Source of the DNA: Eubacteriales bacterium
GTDB taxonomy: Bacteria > Bacillota > Clostridia > Oscillospirales > Oscillospiraceae
Direction: 5' to 3'
NCBI GenBank assembly: GCA_030529655.1
Contig: JAUMWJ010000020.1
Coordinates: forward strand, 1-37,630
DNA: 37,630 nucleotides
Shown: positions 24,489-33,234 of the stretch, piece after piece
Position numbering within the stretch: position 1 is the stretch's first letter
Layout: every line of letters begins with the position of its first letter
The notes under the pieces: model-generated
What the model was told of the DNA's origin: nothing
What the model saw: the letters and a program-made list of their open reading frames with translations, nothing else
The model's database searches: none
Made by a program: the position numbers and the translations under genes

Positions 24489-25945
24489 TCAGTATCCGTT
24501 TTGAAGAAAGAGAAAAAATCGGCTTGCAATTTGTGCTGGAATCTCTGCACGGCTGCAGCCCCTTTGGCTTAGAGCGTATTCGCCGTCTGCGTTTTTACGC
24601 ACCGGAGGAGCGTGAGGAGCTGGAAACCGAACTATATAATGTCTATCAGGCAAAGCAAGCGGCAGAGGAACTGAAGGATGTATACAACAAGATCATGACC
24701 GTCCTGTGCCAGATGAAAGATATTCGTCACTCTCTGCGCCGCTGTCAGGCCGGAGAATGTCCTGATCATGTGGAGCTGTTTGAGATCAAGGGATATTTGC
24801 AGCGACTGGAAAGTTTGATTCCTTTGTTTGATGAAGCGCAGACAGTGGCACAATTTCGCAACCTTGCCTTCCATGATCCGTCCTGTGCTTTGGCTGTTCT
24901 TGATCCGGAAAATACCCGTTCCCGAGGTTTCTATATTCCCGACAGCTCCACAGTTCGCCTAAAGGAGATCCGTCAGGCAAAAAAACAGATTGAGGAACAG
25001 CTTTATCACGCACAGACGGATGCGGAAAAGGATGGTCTGCGCCAAAAGCGCACCCGAATCTGTGCAGAAGAAGAGAGCGAAGAGATGAAAGTCCGCAAGG
25101 CCATGGGCGCAGCACTTGCCCCGATGGTGGACGATCTTCTTTGCGATGCCGATACCGCCGGCAGGCTGGACTTTATCATCCAAAAAGCCCTTTTTGCTGT
25201 CCGTTTTGGCGGCGTATTGCCTGAGATCACAGAAACGGAACTGGAACTGACAGATATGGTGAATCCTGAGCTGGTGGATCTGCTGCAGGAAAAGGGGAGA
25301 TCCTTTGTTCCTGTGTCCATAGCGTTGGATCACGGTGCCACCGTTATCACCGGCGCTAATATGGGCGGTAAGTCCGTGGCAATGAAGACAGTGGCGCTGA
25401 ATGTGTTGCTGCTGCAGGCCGGCTTTCTTGTCTGCGCCAAAAAGGCAAGAATGCCGCTGTTTAACAGCGTAAAAATGCTCTTTGACGATCTGCAGTCCAT
25501 TCAAAGTGGCCTGAGCGGTTTTGGTTCGGAGATCGTGGAATTCCAGAAGGCTTTGAAGGAAGTGGAGCAGGGCTATGCGCTGTTTTTGCTGGATGAATTT
25601 GCCCGTGGCACCAACCCCGATGAGGGTGCGGTGATCGTGCAGGCGGTGACGAAATATCTCAGCGAAGTCAACGCCATTTCTTTGCTGACAACCCATTATG
25701 ACAAGGTGGCAGAGCATGCCGATGCCCATTATCAGATCATCGGTCTGCGTGATGTGGATCCCGAGCAGATCCGCATGGAACTGGCGGCTACCGGGGAAGA
25801 TGGCGTGGCGGTGATCGCCCGTCATATGAACTACGGTCTTTACCGCGTGGAGGGCAAGTCCGACTGTCCCCGTGATGCGCTGAATATCTGTCGTATGCTG
25901 TCACTGAAGCCGGAAATCCTGCGGAAGATAGAAGAGGCTTATTGA
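24485..25945 (+). CDS. kamC: MutS-like ATPase KamC (lysine 5,6-aminomutase reactivase)
   Basis: This 486-residue protein's C-terminal half is a MutS-type ATPase: Walker A TGANMGGKS (about residues 289-297), a Q-loop/D-loop-like LQSIQSGLSGFGSEIVE, Walker B YALFLLDEFARGTNPDEGA, and the switch LLTTHYDKVAEH. The N-terminal MutS mismatch and connector domains are lacking; instead a helical lever-like part (ELETELYNVYQAKQAAEEL) is present. DNA mismatch repair is therefore unlikely. Together with KamB it is expected to use ATP to remove damaged cobalamin from KamDE. AAGGAGG precedes the ATG at 24485. Confidence 0.87.
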   Translation: MISIRFEEREKIGLQFVLESLHGCSPFGLERIRRLRFYAPEEREELETELYNVYQAKQAAEELKDVYNKIMTVLCQMKDIRHSLRRCQAGECPDHVELFEIKGYLQRLESLIPLFDEAQTVAQFRNLAFHDPSCALAVLDPENTRSRGFYIPDSSTVRLKEIRQAKKQIEEQLYHAQTDAEKDGLRQKRTRICAEEESEEMKVRKAMGAALAPMVDDLLCDADTAGRLDFIIQKALFAVRFGGVLPEITETELELTDMVNPELVDLLQEKGRSFVPVSIALDHGATVITGANMGGKSVAMKTVALNVLLLQAGFLVCAKKARMPLFNSVKMLFDDLQSIQSGLSGFGSEIVEFQKALKEVEQGYALFLLDEFARGTNPDEGAVIVQAVTKYLSEVNAISLLTTHYDKVAEHADAHYQIIGLRDVDPEQIRMELAATGEDGVAVIARHMNYGLYRVEGKSDCPRDALNICRMLSLKPEILRKIEEAY

Positions 25946-26001
25946 TAATAAAAAAATTCAAATACAGTAAAAAGTTATTGTGATTTTCATCACAAACTCT
26001 C

Positions 26002-26029
26002 TTGACAAATGTGACGAAAAGGATATAAT
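26002..26029 (+). promoter_or_regulatory. Strong promoter of the lysine operon
   Basis: TTGACA (26002-26007), 16 bases and TATAAT (26024-26029) are perfect sigma-A boxes. They lie 21 bases before the riboswitch P1 5' strand (26050). Confidence 0.85.
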
Positions 26030-26049
26030 TTAAGTATCGGATTCCATAT

Positions 26050-26223
26050 ATAGTCAATAGAGGCGCGAGCGACAGGGTACTTTTTTGCATGGGACAGGCA
26101 CCGGCAGCAAAGAAGGAAGGGGTTGTTCGCCGAAAGAATAAAGCTCGCCTGCGTTTTGTTCTTGGTATTGTCGCGTAAACGGCAATACTGTCATGTTGTT
26201 CAACATGGAGCGCTATTGGTCAA
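26050..26223 (+). promoter_or_regulatory. Lysine riboswitch (L box), predicted ON switch
   Basis: The RNA contains lysine-aptamer hallmarks: AGAGGCGCGA after P1, GAAGGAAGGGGTTGTTCGCCGAA in the middle, and ACTGTCATG...GGAGCGCTAT at the 3' end. P1 can form between 26053-26060 (GTCAATAG) and 26213-26220. The same 3' strand lies inside the 5' arm of the following terminator (26209-26223). Lysine-stabilised P1 would thus stop the terminator forming and allow transcription. Classical lysine riboswitches of biosynthesis genes do the reverse. It precedes the catabolic operon kal to kamE, for which induction by lysine makes sense. Confidence 0.9.
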
Positions 26224-26248
26224 CACCCTTGACCGATAGCGCTTTTTT
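26209..26248 (+). terminator. Terminator of the lysine riboswitch
   Basis: A 15-bp stem 26209-26223 with 26229-26243 (one G-T wobble), 5-base loop CACCC, then a T run to 26248. Its 5' arm shares sequence with the aptamer P1 3' strand, so the two are mutually exclusive. Confidence 0.9.
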
Positions 26249-26323
26249 CATGCCCAAGTGCTAAAGGCCGGACAAAAGGAATGCTGAAAAGAAGATACCA
26301 AATTTTGAAGGAGGAAAAATCTT

Positions 26324-26722
26324 ATGGAAAAGATGACATCTCTGCTCCGCCTGCGTATGAGTGCTAAGGACGCACATTACGGCGGAAACCTGGTTGACGG
26401 CGCACACATGGTGCACCTGTTTGGTGACGTGGCTACCGAGCTGCTGATCAAGTGCGACGGTGACGAAGGTCTGTTCTGTGCATACGACAACATTGAGTTC
26501 CTGGCTCCTGTTTATGCCGGTGACTACATCGAAGCTTACGGCGAGATCGAGAAGATCGGCAACACCTCTCGTACCATGAAGTTCGAAGCCCGCAAGGTTA
26601 TCGTTTCCCGTGGCGACATCAGCGCTTCCGCTGCCGATGTTCTGGCTGAGCCCATCGTGGTTTGCCGTGCACACGGTACCTGCGTCACTCCTAAGGATTG
26701 CCAGCGTATTGAGCGCAAGTAA
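26324..26722 (+). CDS. kal: 3-aminobutyryl-CoA ammonia lyase
   Basis: This 132-residue small hotdog-fold protein starts [27 protein letters not shown], with the [18 protein letters not shown] segment. It matches Kal of the lysine fermentation pathway, which removes ammonia from (S)-3-aminobutyryl-CoA to give crotonyl-CoA. AAGGAGG is before the ATG. It is the first gene after the riboswitch. Confidence 0.93.
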   Translation: MEKMTSLLRLRMSAKDAHYGGNLVDGAHMVHLFGDVATELLIKCDGDEGLFCAYDNIEFLAPVYAGDYIEAYGEIEKIGNTSRTMKFEARKVIVSRGDISASAADVLAEPIVVCRAHGTCVTPKDCQRIERK

Positions 26723-26736
26723 GAGAGGGATACGTA

Positions 26737-27564
26737 ATGGAAAAGCTGATTATCACCGCTGCTATCTGCGGCGCCGAAGTTACGAAGGCTTCCAACCCCG
26801 CTGTTCCTTATACCGTTGAAGAGATGGTGCGTGAGGCAAAGTCCGCTTACGAAGCAGGCGCTGCCATTCTGCACATCCATGTCCGTGAGGACGACGGTAC
26901 TCCCACTCAGGATCGTGAACGCTTCCGCGTTATCATGGACGCTATCCGCAAGGAGCTGCCCGATGTCATCATGATCCCCTCTACCGGTGGTGCCACCGGT
27001 ATGAGCCCCGAAGAGCGTCTGCAGCCCACCGAGCTGTTCCCTGAAATGGCTACATTGGACTGCGGTACCTGCAACTTCGGCGATGAGATTTTCGATAACA
27101 CCATGCCCACCATGCGTGCTTTCGGTAAGCGTATGCTGGAAAATGACATTAAGCCCGAGTATGAGTGCTTTGAGATCGGCCATCTGGATACCATCCTGAC
27201 CATGGCTAAGAAGGGTGAAGTGCCTGCTCACCCCATGCAGTTCAACTTCGTGCTGGGTGTCAACGGCTGCACTCCCGCCACTGTCCCCAATCTGTGCCAC
27301 CTGGTGAGCCAGATTCCTGCCGGTTCCACCTGGACCGTTACCGGTGTCGGTAAGTCCGCCTGGACCATGGCTGCTGCCGGTATCGCTATGGGCGGTAACG
27401 TCCGCGTCGGCTTTGAGGACAATGTCTATCTGGGCAAGGGCCACAAGGCCGCATCCAATGGCGAGTTGGTTGCTAAGGTCGTCCGCATGGCGAAGGAGTT
27501 GGGTCGTGAGATCGCCACTCCTGCTGAGGCTCGTGAGATCCTGAGTCTCAAGCCCCTGAAGTAA
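26737..27564 (+). CDS. kce: 3-keto-5-aminohexanoate cleavage enzyme
   Basis: This 275-residue BKACE-family protein has Glu14, the zinc-binding HIH motif (His46, His48 in ILHIHVRED), the STGG segment and GFEDN near residue 226. Kce condenses 3-keto-5-aminohexanoate with acetyl-CoA to give acetoacetate and 3-aminobutyryl-CoA. The GAGAGGG-type ribosome site is weak, but the gene lies just 14 bases after kal. Codon usage is strongly biased, as in highly expressed genes. Confidence 0.96.
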   Translation: MEKLIITAAICGAEVTKASNPAVPYTVEEMVREAKSAYEAGAAILHIHVREDDGTPTQDRERFRVIMDAIRKELPDVIMIPSTGGATGMSPEERLQPTELFPEMATLDCGTCNFGDEIFDNTMPTMRAFGKRMLENDIKPEYECFEIGHLDTILTMAKKGEVPAHPMQFNFVLGVNGCTPATVPNLCHLVSQIPAGSTWTVTGVGKSAWTMAAAGIAMGGNVRVGFEDNVYLGKGHKAASNGELVAKVVRMAKELGREIATPAEAREILSLKPLK

Positions 27565-27608
27565 GTAAATTCTTTTAAGTTAAAAATTATTTTTAGGAGG
27601 AAATTATT

Positions 27609-28661
27609 ATGGCACAGCTGAAAGGCAACAAGTACGGTACCCACCGCGTGATCGAGCCCAAGGGCGTTCTGACTCAGGCCGCTTGGAAGATCGACAACGA
27701 CATGGACAAGAAGTATTCCAACGAGATCATCTGCGATGTTATCTCCCTGAACGTTGACTCGGCTTCTTTCACTCAGATTTCTGAGGCTTGCGGCGGCGAT
27801 GAGAAGAAGATCGGCGAAATGATCATGGGTATTGTCGCTGAGCGCGGCAAGCAGCAGAACCCCGTGACCGGTTCCGGCGGTATGTTCATCGGTAAGGTCG
27901 CTTTCATCGGCGAAGACCTGCTGGCAAAGCCCGATTTCGACCTGAAGGTCGGCGATAAGATCGCTTCCCTGGTGTCCCTGTCCATGACTCCCCTGAAGAT
28001 CAAGGAGATCAAGGCCATCCACAAGGAAATCGACCGCGTTGACATCGTTGGTCAGGCTGTTCTGTTTGAGTCTGCTCTGTACGCAAAGCTGCCCGAGGAT
28101 ATGTCTGAGCCTCTGGCCCTGGCCGCTCTGGACGTTGCCGGTGCTCCCGCACAGGCACGCAAGCTGCCCAAGGAAGGCGACAGCGTTCTGATCCTGGGTG
28201 CTAATGGTAAGTCCGCCGTTCTGTGCGGCTACGAAGCCATGAAGAAGGTCGGCCCCAAGGGTAAGGTCGTTGGTGTTGTCCGCAAGGCTTCTCAGGTTCC
28301 TTTCCTGAAGGAACTGGGCGTTTACACTGATGTTGTTGTCGCCGACTGCACCAAGCCCGTTGAGGTTATGGAAGCTGCTCTGGCCGCTAACGATGGCAAG
28401 GAGTACGATATCTCCATTTGCTGCGTGAACATCGAGTCCTGCGAGATGTCCGCTATCCTGCCCGTACACGATGACGGTCTGGTATACTTCTTCTCCATGG
28501 CTACTTCCTTCACCAAGGCTGCTCTGGGCGCTGAGGGTATCGGCAAGGATGTCACTATGATCGTTGGTAACGGCTACACCAAGAACCACGCCAAGATCAC
28601 TCTGGACGTACTGCGTGAGAACGAGAAGCTGCGCAAGCTGTTCGATTCCAAGTACTGCTAA
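27609..28661 (+). CDS. kdd: L-erythro-3,5-diaminohexanoate dehydrogenase
   Basis: This 350-residue protein opens MAQLKGNKYGTHRVIEPKGVLTQAAWKIDND, characteristic of Kdd, and has a Rossmann-like LILGANGKSAVLCGYEAMKK nucleotide-binding turn. It oxidises 3,5-diaminohexanoate to 3-keto-5-aminohexanoate with NAD+. AGGAGG precedes the ATG. An 86-base gap to kamA holds a hairpin. Confidence 0.96.
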   Translation: MAQLKGNKYGTHRVIEPKGVLTQAAWKIDNDMDKKYSNEIICDVISLNVDSASFTQISEACGGDEKKIGEMIMGIVAERGKQQNPVTGSGGMFIGKVAFIGEDLLAKPDFDLKVGDKIASLVSLSMTPLKIKEIKAIHKEIDRVDIVGQAVLFESALYAKLPEDMSEPLALAALDVAGAPAQARKLPKEGDSVLILGANGKSAVLCGYEAMKKVGPKGKVVGVVRKASQVPFLKELGVYTDVVVADCTKPVEVMEAALAANDGKEYDISICCVNIESCEMSAILPVHDDGLVYFFSMATSFTKAALGAEGIGKDVTMIVGNGYTKNHAKITLDVLRENEKLRKLFDSKYC

Positions 28662-28677
28662 TTGATATTGTCCCGGA

Positions 28678-28702
28678 GGCAGGGGGGATTTTCCTCCCTG
28701 CC
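28678..28702 (+). repeat. Intra-operon hairpin between kdd and kamA
   Basis: A 10-bp G-rich stem (28678-28687 with 28693-28702, one wobble) with loop ATTTT. No T tract follows directly (ACCGCGCTATCC), so it is not a good terminator. It may stabilise or process the mRNA between kdd and kamA, or attenuate it slightly. Confidence 0.6.
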
Positions 28703-28747
28703 ACCGCGCTATCCGTCAATTTTAATTATTGAAAAGGAGAAACAATT

Positions 28748-29998
28748 ATGAAGACTCGTAATGGTCTGTTCGCTAATGTTCCCGAAGAACAGTGGAACGA
28801 TTGGCATTGGCAGGTTGATAACCGCGCTGAAACCGTCGAAGATCTGAAGCGTTACATGACCCTGACTCCCGATGAGGAAGAAGGCGTTCGCAAGACTCTG
28901 GGCAAGCTGCGTATGGCTATCACTCCGTACTATCTGTCCCTGATCGATCTGGACGATCCCTTTGATCCTATCCGCAAGATGGCTATTCCCCGCGCTGAGG
29001 AGCTGGAGTATGCCGATTACGAAGACGCCGATCCTCTGCACGAGGATACCGACTCTCCCGTTCCCGGCCTGACTCACCGTTATCCCGACCGCGTGCTGCT
29101 GCTGATCACTGACCAGTGCTCCATGTACTGCCGTCACTGCACTCGTCGTCGTTTCGCCGGTCAGAATGACTGCGAAGTGGCTACCGCTCAGATCGACAAG
29201 TGCATCGAATACGTTGCCAACCATCCTGAGGTTCGCGACGTCCTGCTGTCCGGCGGTGACTCTCTGATGGTCTCCGACGAGATGCTCGAGTACATCATCT
29301 CCAAGGTTCGCGCTATTCCTCACGTGGAAATCGTTCGCCTGGGTTCCCGTACTCCCGTTGTCTGCCCCCAGCGTATCACTCCCGAGCTGTGCAACATGCT
29401 GAAGAAGTATCATCCCGTGTGGCTGAACACTCACTTCAACACCCCCAAGGAGTTCACTCCCGAAGCTGCCAAGGCTTGCGCTATGCTGGCTGACGCTGGT
29501 ATCCCTCTGGGCAACCAGTCCGTGCTGCTGGCCGGTGTCAATGACTGCTCTCACGTGATGATGGAGCTGGTTCATGGCCTGGTCAAGATGCGTGTACGTC
29601 CTTACTACATCTATGCTTGCGATCCTTCCCTGGGTCTGAGCCACTTCCGTACCCCTGTTTCCAAGGGTATCGAAATCATGGAAGCTCTGCGCGGTCATAC
29701 CTCCGGTTACTGCATCCCCACCTTCGTGGTCGACGCACCGGGCGGTGGCGGCAAGACTCCCGTTATGCCCAACTACCTGATTTCCCAGACTCCTCGCAAG
29801 GTGATCCTGCGTAACTTCGAGGGCGTCATCACTTCCTACACCGAGCCCGAGCACTATGTCCAGAATTGCCACTGCGACGTCTGCACCGGCAAGAAGGTGG
29901 CAGAGAAGACCGGCGTGGCATGGGTTGCTCAGGGTACTCCTCAGCGTTATCTGGAGCCCACCAAGCTGCTGCGTAACGAGCGTCACGTGAAGAAATAA
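28748..29998 (+). CDS. kamA: Lysine 2,3-aminomutase (radical SAM, PLP)
   Basis: This 416-residue enzyme has the same length as the Clostridium subterminale enzyme. The radical SAM cluster motif is CSMYCRHC (Cys124, Cys128, Cys131). The PLP lysine is Lys336 in PGGGGKTPVMPN. The acidic residues that bind the lysine side chain are Asp292 (YACDPSLG) and Asp329 (VVDAPGG), so the substrate is indeed lysine. It makes L-beta-lysine. AAAAGGAG precedes the ATG. A second cysteine cluster (CHCDVC) lies near the C-terminus. Confidence 0.98.
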   Translation: MKTRNGLFANVPEEQWNDWHWQVDNRAETVEDLKRYMTLTPDEEEGVRKTLGKLRMAITPYYLSLIDLDDPFDPIRKMAIPRAEELEYADYEDADPLHEDTDSPVPGLTHRYPDRVLLLITDQCSMYCRHCTRRRFAGQNDCEVATAQIDKCIEYVANHPEVRDVLLSGGDSLMVSDEMLEYIISKVRAIPHVEIVRLGSRTPVVCPQRITPELCNMLKKYHPVWLNTHFNTPKEFTPEAAKACAMLADAGIPLGNQSVLLAGVNDCSHVMMELVHGLVKMRVRPYYIYACDPSLGLSHFRTPVSKGIEIMEALRGHTSGYCIPTFVVDAPGGGGKTPVMPNYLISQTPRKVILRNFEGVITSYTEPEHYVQNCHCDVCTGKKVAEKTGVAWVAQGTPQRYLEPTKLLRNERHVKK

Positions 29999-30009
29999 GA
30001 GGTATCATA

Positions 30010-31572
30010 ATGGAAAGCAAACTCGGCTTAAATTTTGAATTAGTCGATAAAGCTCGTCAGTCCGCTGCACGCGTTGCAGCGGACACCCAGAGCTTCATCG
30101 ATCAGCACACCACGGTCACCGTGGAGCGTGCTGTCTGCCGCCTGCTGGGTATCGATGGCGTCAATGAGATGGACGTCCCCATGCCCAACGTTGTGGTTGA
30201 CTATCTGATGGAGAACAGCCTGCTGCCCGTTGGCGCTGCCTGGAACATTGGTAACGCTATGCTGGAAACCGGTTTGGATCCTCAGGGCGTGGCAGAGAAG
30301 CTGGACAAGGGCGAAATCGACCTTTGTAAGCTGCCCGCACACACTGACAGCGAGATCCGTGCCGTCATCGCTCCCATCGTGGCAAAGACCATCGAGCGCA
30401 TCAATAAGAATGTTGCCCAGCGTAACGCTTATCTGAACAAGTTCGGTGATAAGGAAGGCCCCTACCTGTATATCATCGTGGCTACCGGTAATATCTATGA
30501 GGATATTATTCAGGCAAAGGCCGGTGCCAAGCAGGGTGCTGACATCATCGCCGTGATCCGTACCACCGGTCAGTCCCTGCTGGACTACGTGCCTTACGGC
30601 GCTACCACCGAGGGCTTTGGCGGTACCTATGCAACCCAGGAGAACTTCCGCCTGATGCGTGCCGCATTGGACGAAGTGGGTGAGGAGCAGCATCGCTACA
30701 TCCGCCTGTGCAACTATTGCTCCGGCTTGTGCATGCCCGAAATCGCCGCTATGGGCGCTCTGGAGCGTCTGGATGTCATGCTGAACGATGCTCTGTACGG
30801 CATTCTGTTCCGCGACATCAATATGCAGCGTACCATCGTTGACCAGTACTTCTCCCGTATTATCAACGGTTATGCCGGCGTTATCATCAACACCGGTGAG
30901 GATAACTATCTGACCACCGATGACGCTATCACCTCCGCTCATACCGTTCTGGCATCTCAGTTCCTCAACGAGGCATTTGCCAAGACCGCAGGTATGCGTG
31001 AGGAGCAGATGGGTCTGGGTCACGCTTTCGAGATGGATCCCGATGTGGAGAACACCTTCCTGTATGAGCTGGCACAGGCACAGATGGCTCGCGAAATCTT
31101 CCCCAATGCACCTTTGAAGTATATGCCTCCCACGAAGTTCATGACCGGTAACATCTTCCGTGGCCATATCCAGGACTCCCTGTTTAACATGGTGACCATC
31201 CTGACCGGCCAGAAGCTGCATCTGCTGGGCATGCTGACCGAGGCAATTCACACGCCCTTTATGTCTGACCGTGCTCTGTCCATCGAGAATGCGCAGTATA
31301 TCTTCCGCACCATGAAGGATCTGGGCAGCGAACTGACCTATAAAGAGGGCGGCATCATCCGTACCCGTGCTAACGAGGTTCTGACCAAGGCAACCGATCT
31401 GCTCTCTGAGATCGAGAAGCTGGGTCTGTTCACCACCATTGAGAAGGGTATCTTCGCCGATGTTAAGCGTCCTAAGGACGGCGGCAAGGGCCTGGCCGGT
31501 GTCGTTGTGAAGGATGACAAGTACTTCAATCCGTTCATTGAAGAGATGAAAGGTAAGGTGGCAGCAGAATGA
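30010..31572 (+). CDS. kamD: Lysine 5,6-aminomutase alpha subunit
   Basis: This 520-residue TIM-barrel subunit (large alpha subunit) has the KamD-typical EDNYLTTDDAITSAHTVLASQ and FGGTYATQENFRLMRAAL. With KamE it binds adenosylcobalamin and PLP and converts beta-lysine to 3,5-diaminohexanoate. The ribosome site is GAGGTA. The stop overlaps the kamE start by four bases (ATGA), keeping the subunits in step. Confidence 0.97.
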   Translation: MESKLGLNFELVDKARQSAARVAADTQSFIDQHTTVTVERAVCRLLGIDGVNEMDVPMPNVVVDYLMENSLLPVGAAWNIGNAMLETGLDPQGVAEKLDKGEIDLCKLPAHTDSEIRAVIAPIVAKTIERINKNVAQRNAYLNKFGDKEGPYLYIIVATGNIYEDIIQAKAGAKQGADIIAVIRTTGQSLLDYVPYGATTEGFGGTYATQENFRLMRAALDEVGEEQHRYIRLCNYCSGLCMPEIAAMGALERLDVMLNDALYGILFRDINMQRTIVDQYFSRIINGYAGVIINTGEDNYLTTDDAITSAHTVLASQFLNEAFAKTAGMREEQMGLGHAFEMDPDVENTFLYELAQAQMAREIFPNAPLKYMPPTKFMTGNIFRGHIQDSLFNMVTILTGQKLHLLGMLTEAIHTPFMSDRALSIENAQYIFRTMKDLGSELTYKEGGIIRTRANEVLTKATDLLSEIEKLGLFTTIEKGIFADVKRPKDGGKGLAGVVVKDDKYFNPFIEEMKGKVAAE

Positions 31573-32357
31573 GTAGCGGACTGTATAATACCCATAAAAT
31601 CGATTTCGATACCACGCTGGACCTGACTCGTCTGAAGCCCTACGGCGATACCATGAACGATGGTAAGGTGCAGACCAGCTTTACGCTGCCCGTTAAGGAT
31701 GACGAGCGCGGTGAAGAGGCTGCCCGCCAGATCGCAAAGAAGATGGGTTTGGAAGAGCCCAATGTTGCCTATCATAAGGCGCTGGATAAGGAGTTCACTT
31801 TCTATGTCGTATACGGCAGCTGCGTGCACTCTGTGAACTATGAGGACATTCATGTCGTTACCGTGGAATCCGATGTGATGAGCATGGAAGAGACCAACGA
31901 TTATATCCGCGAGAATATCGGCCGCAAGGTCGTCATCGTGGGTGCCTCCACCGGTACCGATGCCCATACCGTGGGTATCGATGCCATCATGAACCGTAAG
32001 GGCTTCGCCGGTCACTATGGCCTGGAGCGCTACGACATGATCGAGGCTTACAATCTGGGTTCTCAGGTTCCCAATGAGGAATTCATCAAGAAGGCTGTGG
32101 AACTGAAGGCAGATGCTCTGTTGGTTTCCCAGACCGTTACCCAGAAGGATGTCCATATCCAGAACCTGACCAACCTCATCGAGCTGTTGGAGGCCGAAGG
32201 TCTGCGCGACAAGTTTGTTGTCTGCTGCGGCGGTCCCCGTATCACTCATGAGCTGGCTAAGGAGCTGGGCTATGACGCTGGTTTCGGTGCCGGCAAGTAT
32301 GCTGACGATAACGCCAGCTTCATTGTGACCGAAATGGTCAAGCGCGGCATGAAATAA
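31569..32357 (+). CDS. kamE: Lysine 5,6-aminomutase beta subunit
   Basis: This 262-residue B12-binding subunit has DAHTVG with His133, the lower cobalt ligand, in DxHxxG. Lys144 (MNRK) is at the position of the PLP-binding lysine known in the C. sticklandii enzyme. The Rossmann-like end has FVVCCGGPRITHELAKEL. All key residues are present. It is the last gene before a hairpin and the promoter of the CoA transferase genes. Confidence 0.97.
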   Translation: MSSGLYNTHKIDFDTTLDLTRLKPYGDTMNDGKVQTSFTLPVKDDERGEEAARQIAKKMGLEEPNVAYHKALDKEFTFYVVYGSCVHSVNYEDIHVVTVESDVMSMEETNDYIRENIGRKVVIVGASTGTDAHTVGIDAIMNRKGFAGHYGLERYDMIEAYNLGSQVPNEEFIKKAVELKADALLVSQTVTQKDVHIQNLTNLIELLEAEGLRDKFVVCCGGPRITHELAKELGYDAGFGAGKYADDNASFIVTEMVKRGMK

Positions 32358-32376
32358 GATACCAATACCGTTCAAT

Positions 32377-32410
32377 CAAACGGCCATGGAGATGCCTTCA
32401 TGGCCGTTTG
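32377..32410 (+). repeat. Hairpin after kamE (weak terminator)
   Basis: The 12-bp perfect arms 32377-32388 and 32399-32410 have a 10-base loop, but are followed by GAATGTAACA, not a T tract. It may be an mRNA 3'-end stabiliser, and readthrough into atoD is possible. Confidence 0.6.
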
Positions 32411-32448
32411 GAATGTAACAGAAAATAGGTTAAACAAGTGCTGTTTAC

Positions 32449-32477
32449 TTGCAATCTGCAAGGAAAAGTGCTATGAT
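32449..32477 (+). promoter_or_regulatory. Promoter of atoD-atoA
   Basis: TTGCAA (32449-32454), 17 bases and TATGAT (32472-32477). Downstream an AT-rich 8-bp hairpin (32489-32496 with 32503-32510) sits just before the ribosome site. This gives a source of atoDA mRNA that does not depend on the riboswitch. Confidence 0.65.
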
Positions 32478-32541
32478 AAGACCGTTAAAAAAATAGCGAA
32501 TACTATTTTTGGGAGACCGAAAAAAACAAGGAGGAACAGAA

Positions 32542-33234
32542 ATGGCAAAGAAACCTGTGCTCACTGCCGCTGAGGCAGCGAAGATGATTCCCGATGGTGC
32601 TACCATTATGTGCGGTGGCTTCCTGGCTTGCGGTCAGGCTCGTGCAATCGTGAAGGAACTGGTCAAACTGGGTACCAAGGATCTGACCCTGATCGCTAAC
32701 GATATGGGTCGTGCAACCGGCCCCAAGGGTGAGGAGTTCTTCGGCATCGCTGAGCTGATCCACAATCATCAGGTCAAGCGCGTTATCGCAACTCACGTTG
32801 GTATGACTCCCGAAGTCGGCGCTCAGAACACTGAGGGCACTTTGGAAGTTAACCTGCTGCCCCAGGGCACTCTGGCTGAGTGCATCCGCGCTGACGGCGC
32901 TGGTCTGGGCGGCGTGCTGACGCCCGTTGGCGTTGACACCCTGATCGAGGATAGTCCCTTCTGCATGGGTAAGCAGACCATCGATGGTAAGGAGTACCTG
33001 CTGATGAAGCCCGTTCATGCTGATTTCGCTCTGCTGGGCGCTTACAAGTGCGATGAAATGGGTAACTGCTGGTACAAGGGCACCATGCGTAACTTCAACA
33101 CCGTGATGGCTACCGCCGCTGACGTTGTCATTGCTGAGTGCGAGTACATCGTCCCCGTTGGCGAGATCGAGCCCGAGAATGTTCATACCTACGGTATGTG
33201 CGTTGACTACATCGTGGAAGGAGACAGAAAGTAA
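32542..33234 (+). CDS. atoD: Butyryl-CoA:acetoacetate CoA-transferase alpha subunit (AtoD-type)
   Basis: This 230-residue 3-oxoacid CoA-transferase alpha subunit has IPDGATIMCGGFLACGQ near the N-terminus and PVGVDTLIEDSPF. The ATG at 32542 has AAGGAGG eight bases upstream and is preferred over the longer start at 32509, which falls in the leader hairpin. It works with AtoA to move CoA from butyryl-CoA to acetoacetate, releasing butyrate. The stop overlaps the atoA ATG by one base. Confidence 0.93.
   Translation: MAKKPVLTAAEAAKMIPDGATIMCGGFLACGQARAIVKELVKLGTKDLTLIANDMGRATGPKGEEFFGIAELIHNHQVKRVIATHVGMTPEVGAQNTEGTLEVNLLPQGTLAECIRADGAGLGGVLTPVGVDTLIEDSPFCMGKQTIDGKEYLLMKPVHADFALLGAYKCDEMGNCWYKGTMRNFNTVMATAADVVIAECEYIVPVGEIEPENVHTYGMCVDYIVEGDRK

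Noticed and set aside
28709-31251. Long antisense frames (425 and 403 codons) opposite kamA and kamD
   Set aside because: They are mirror frames caused by strong codon bias in highly expressed genes; the sense genes are recognised with all catalytic residues.
32377-32410. Classical Rho-independent terminator after kamE
   Set aside because: The stem is perfect but there is no T tract; it is listed as a hairpin only.
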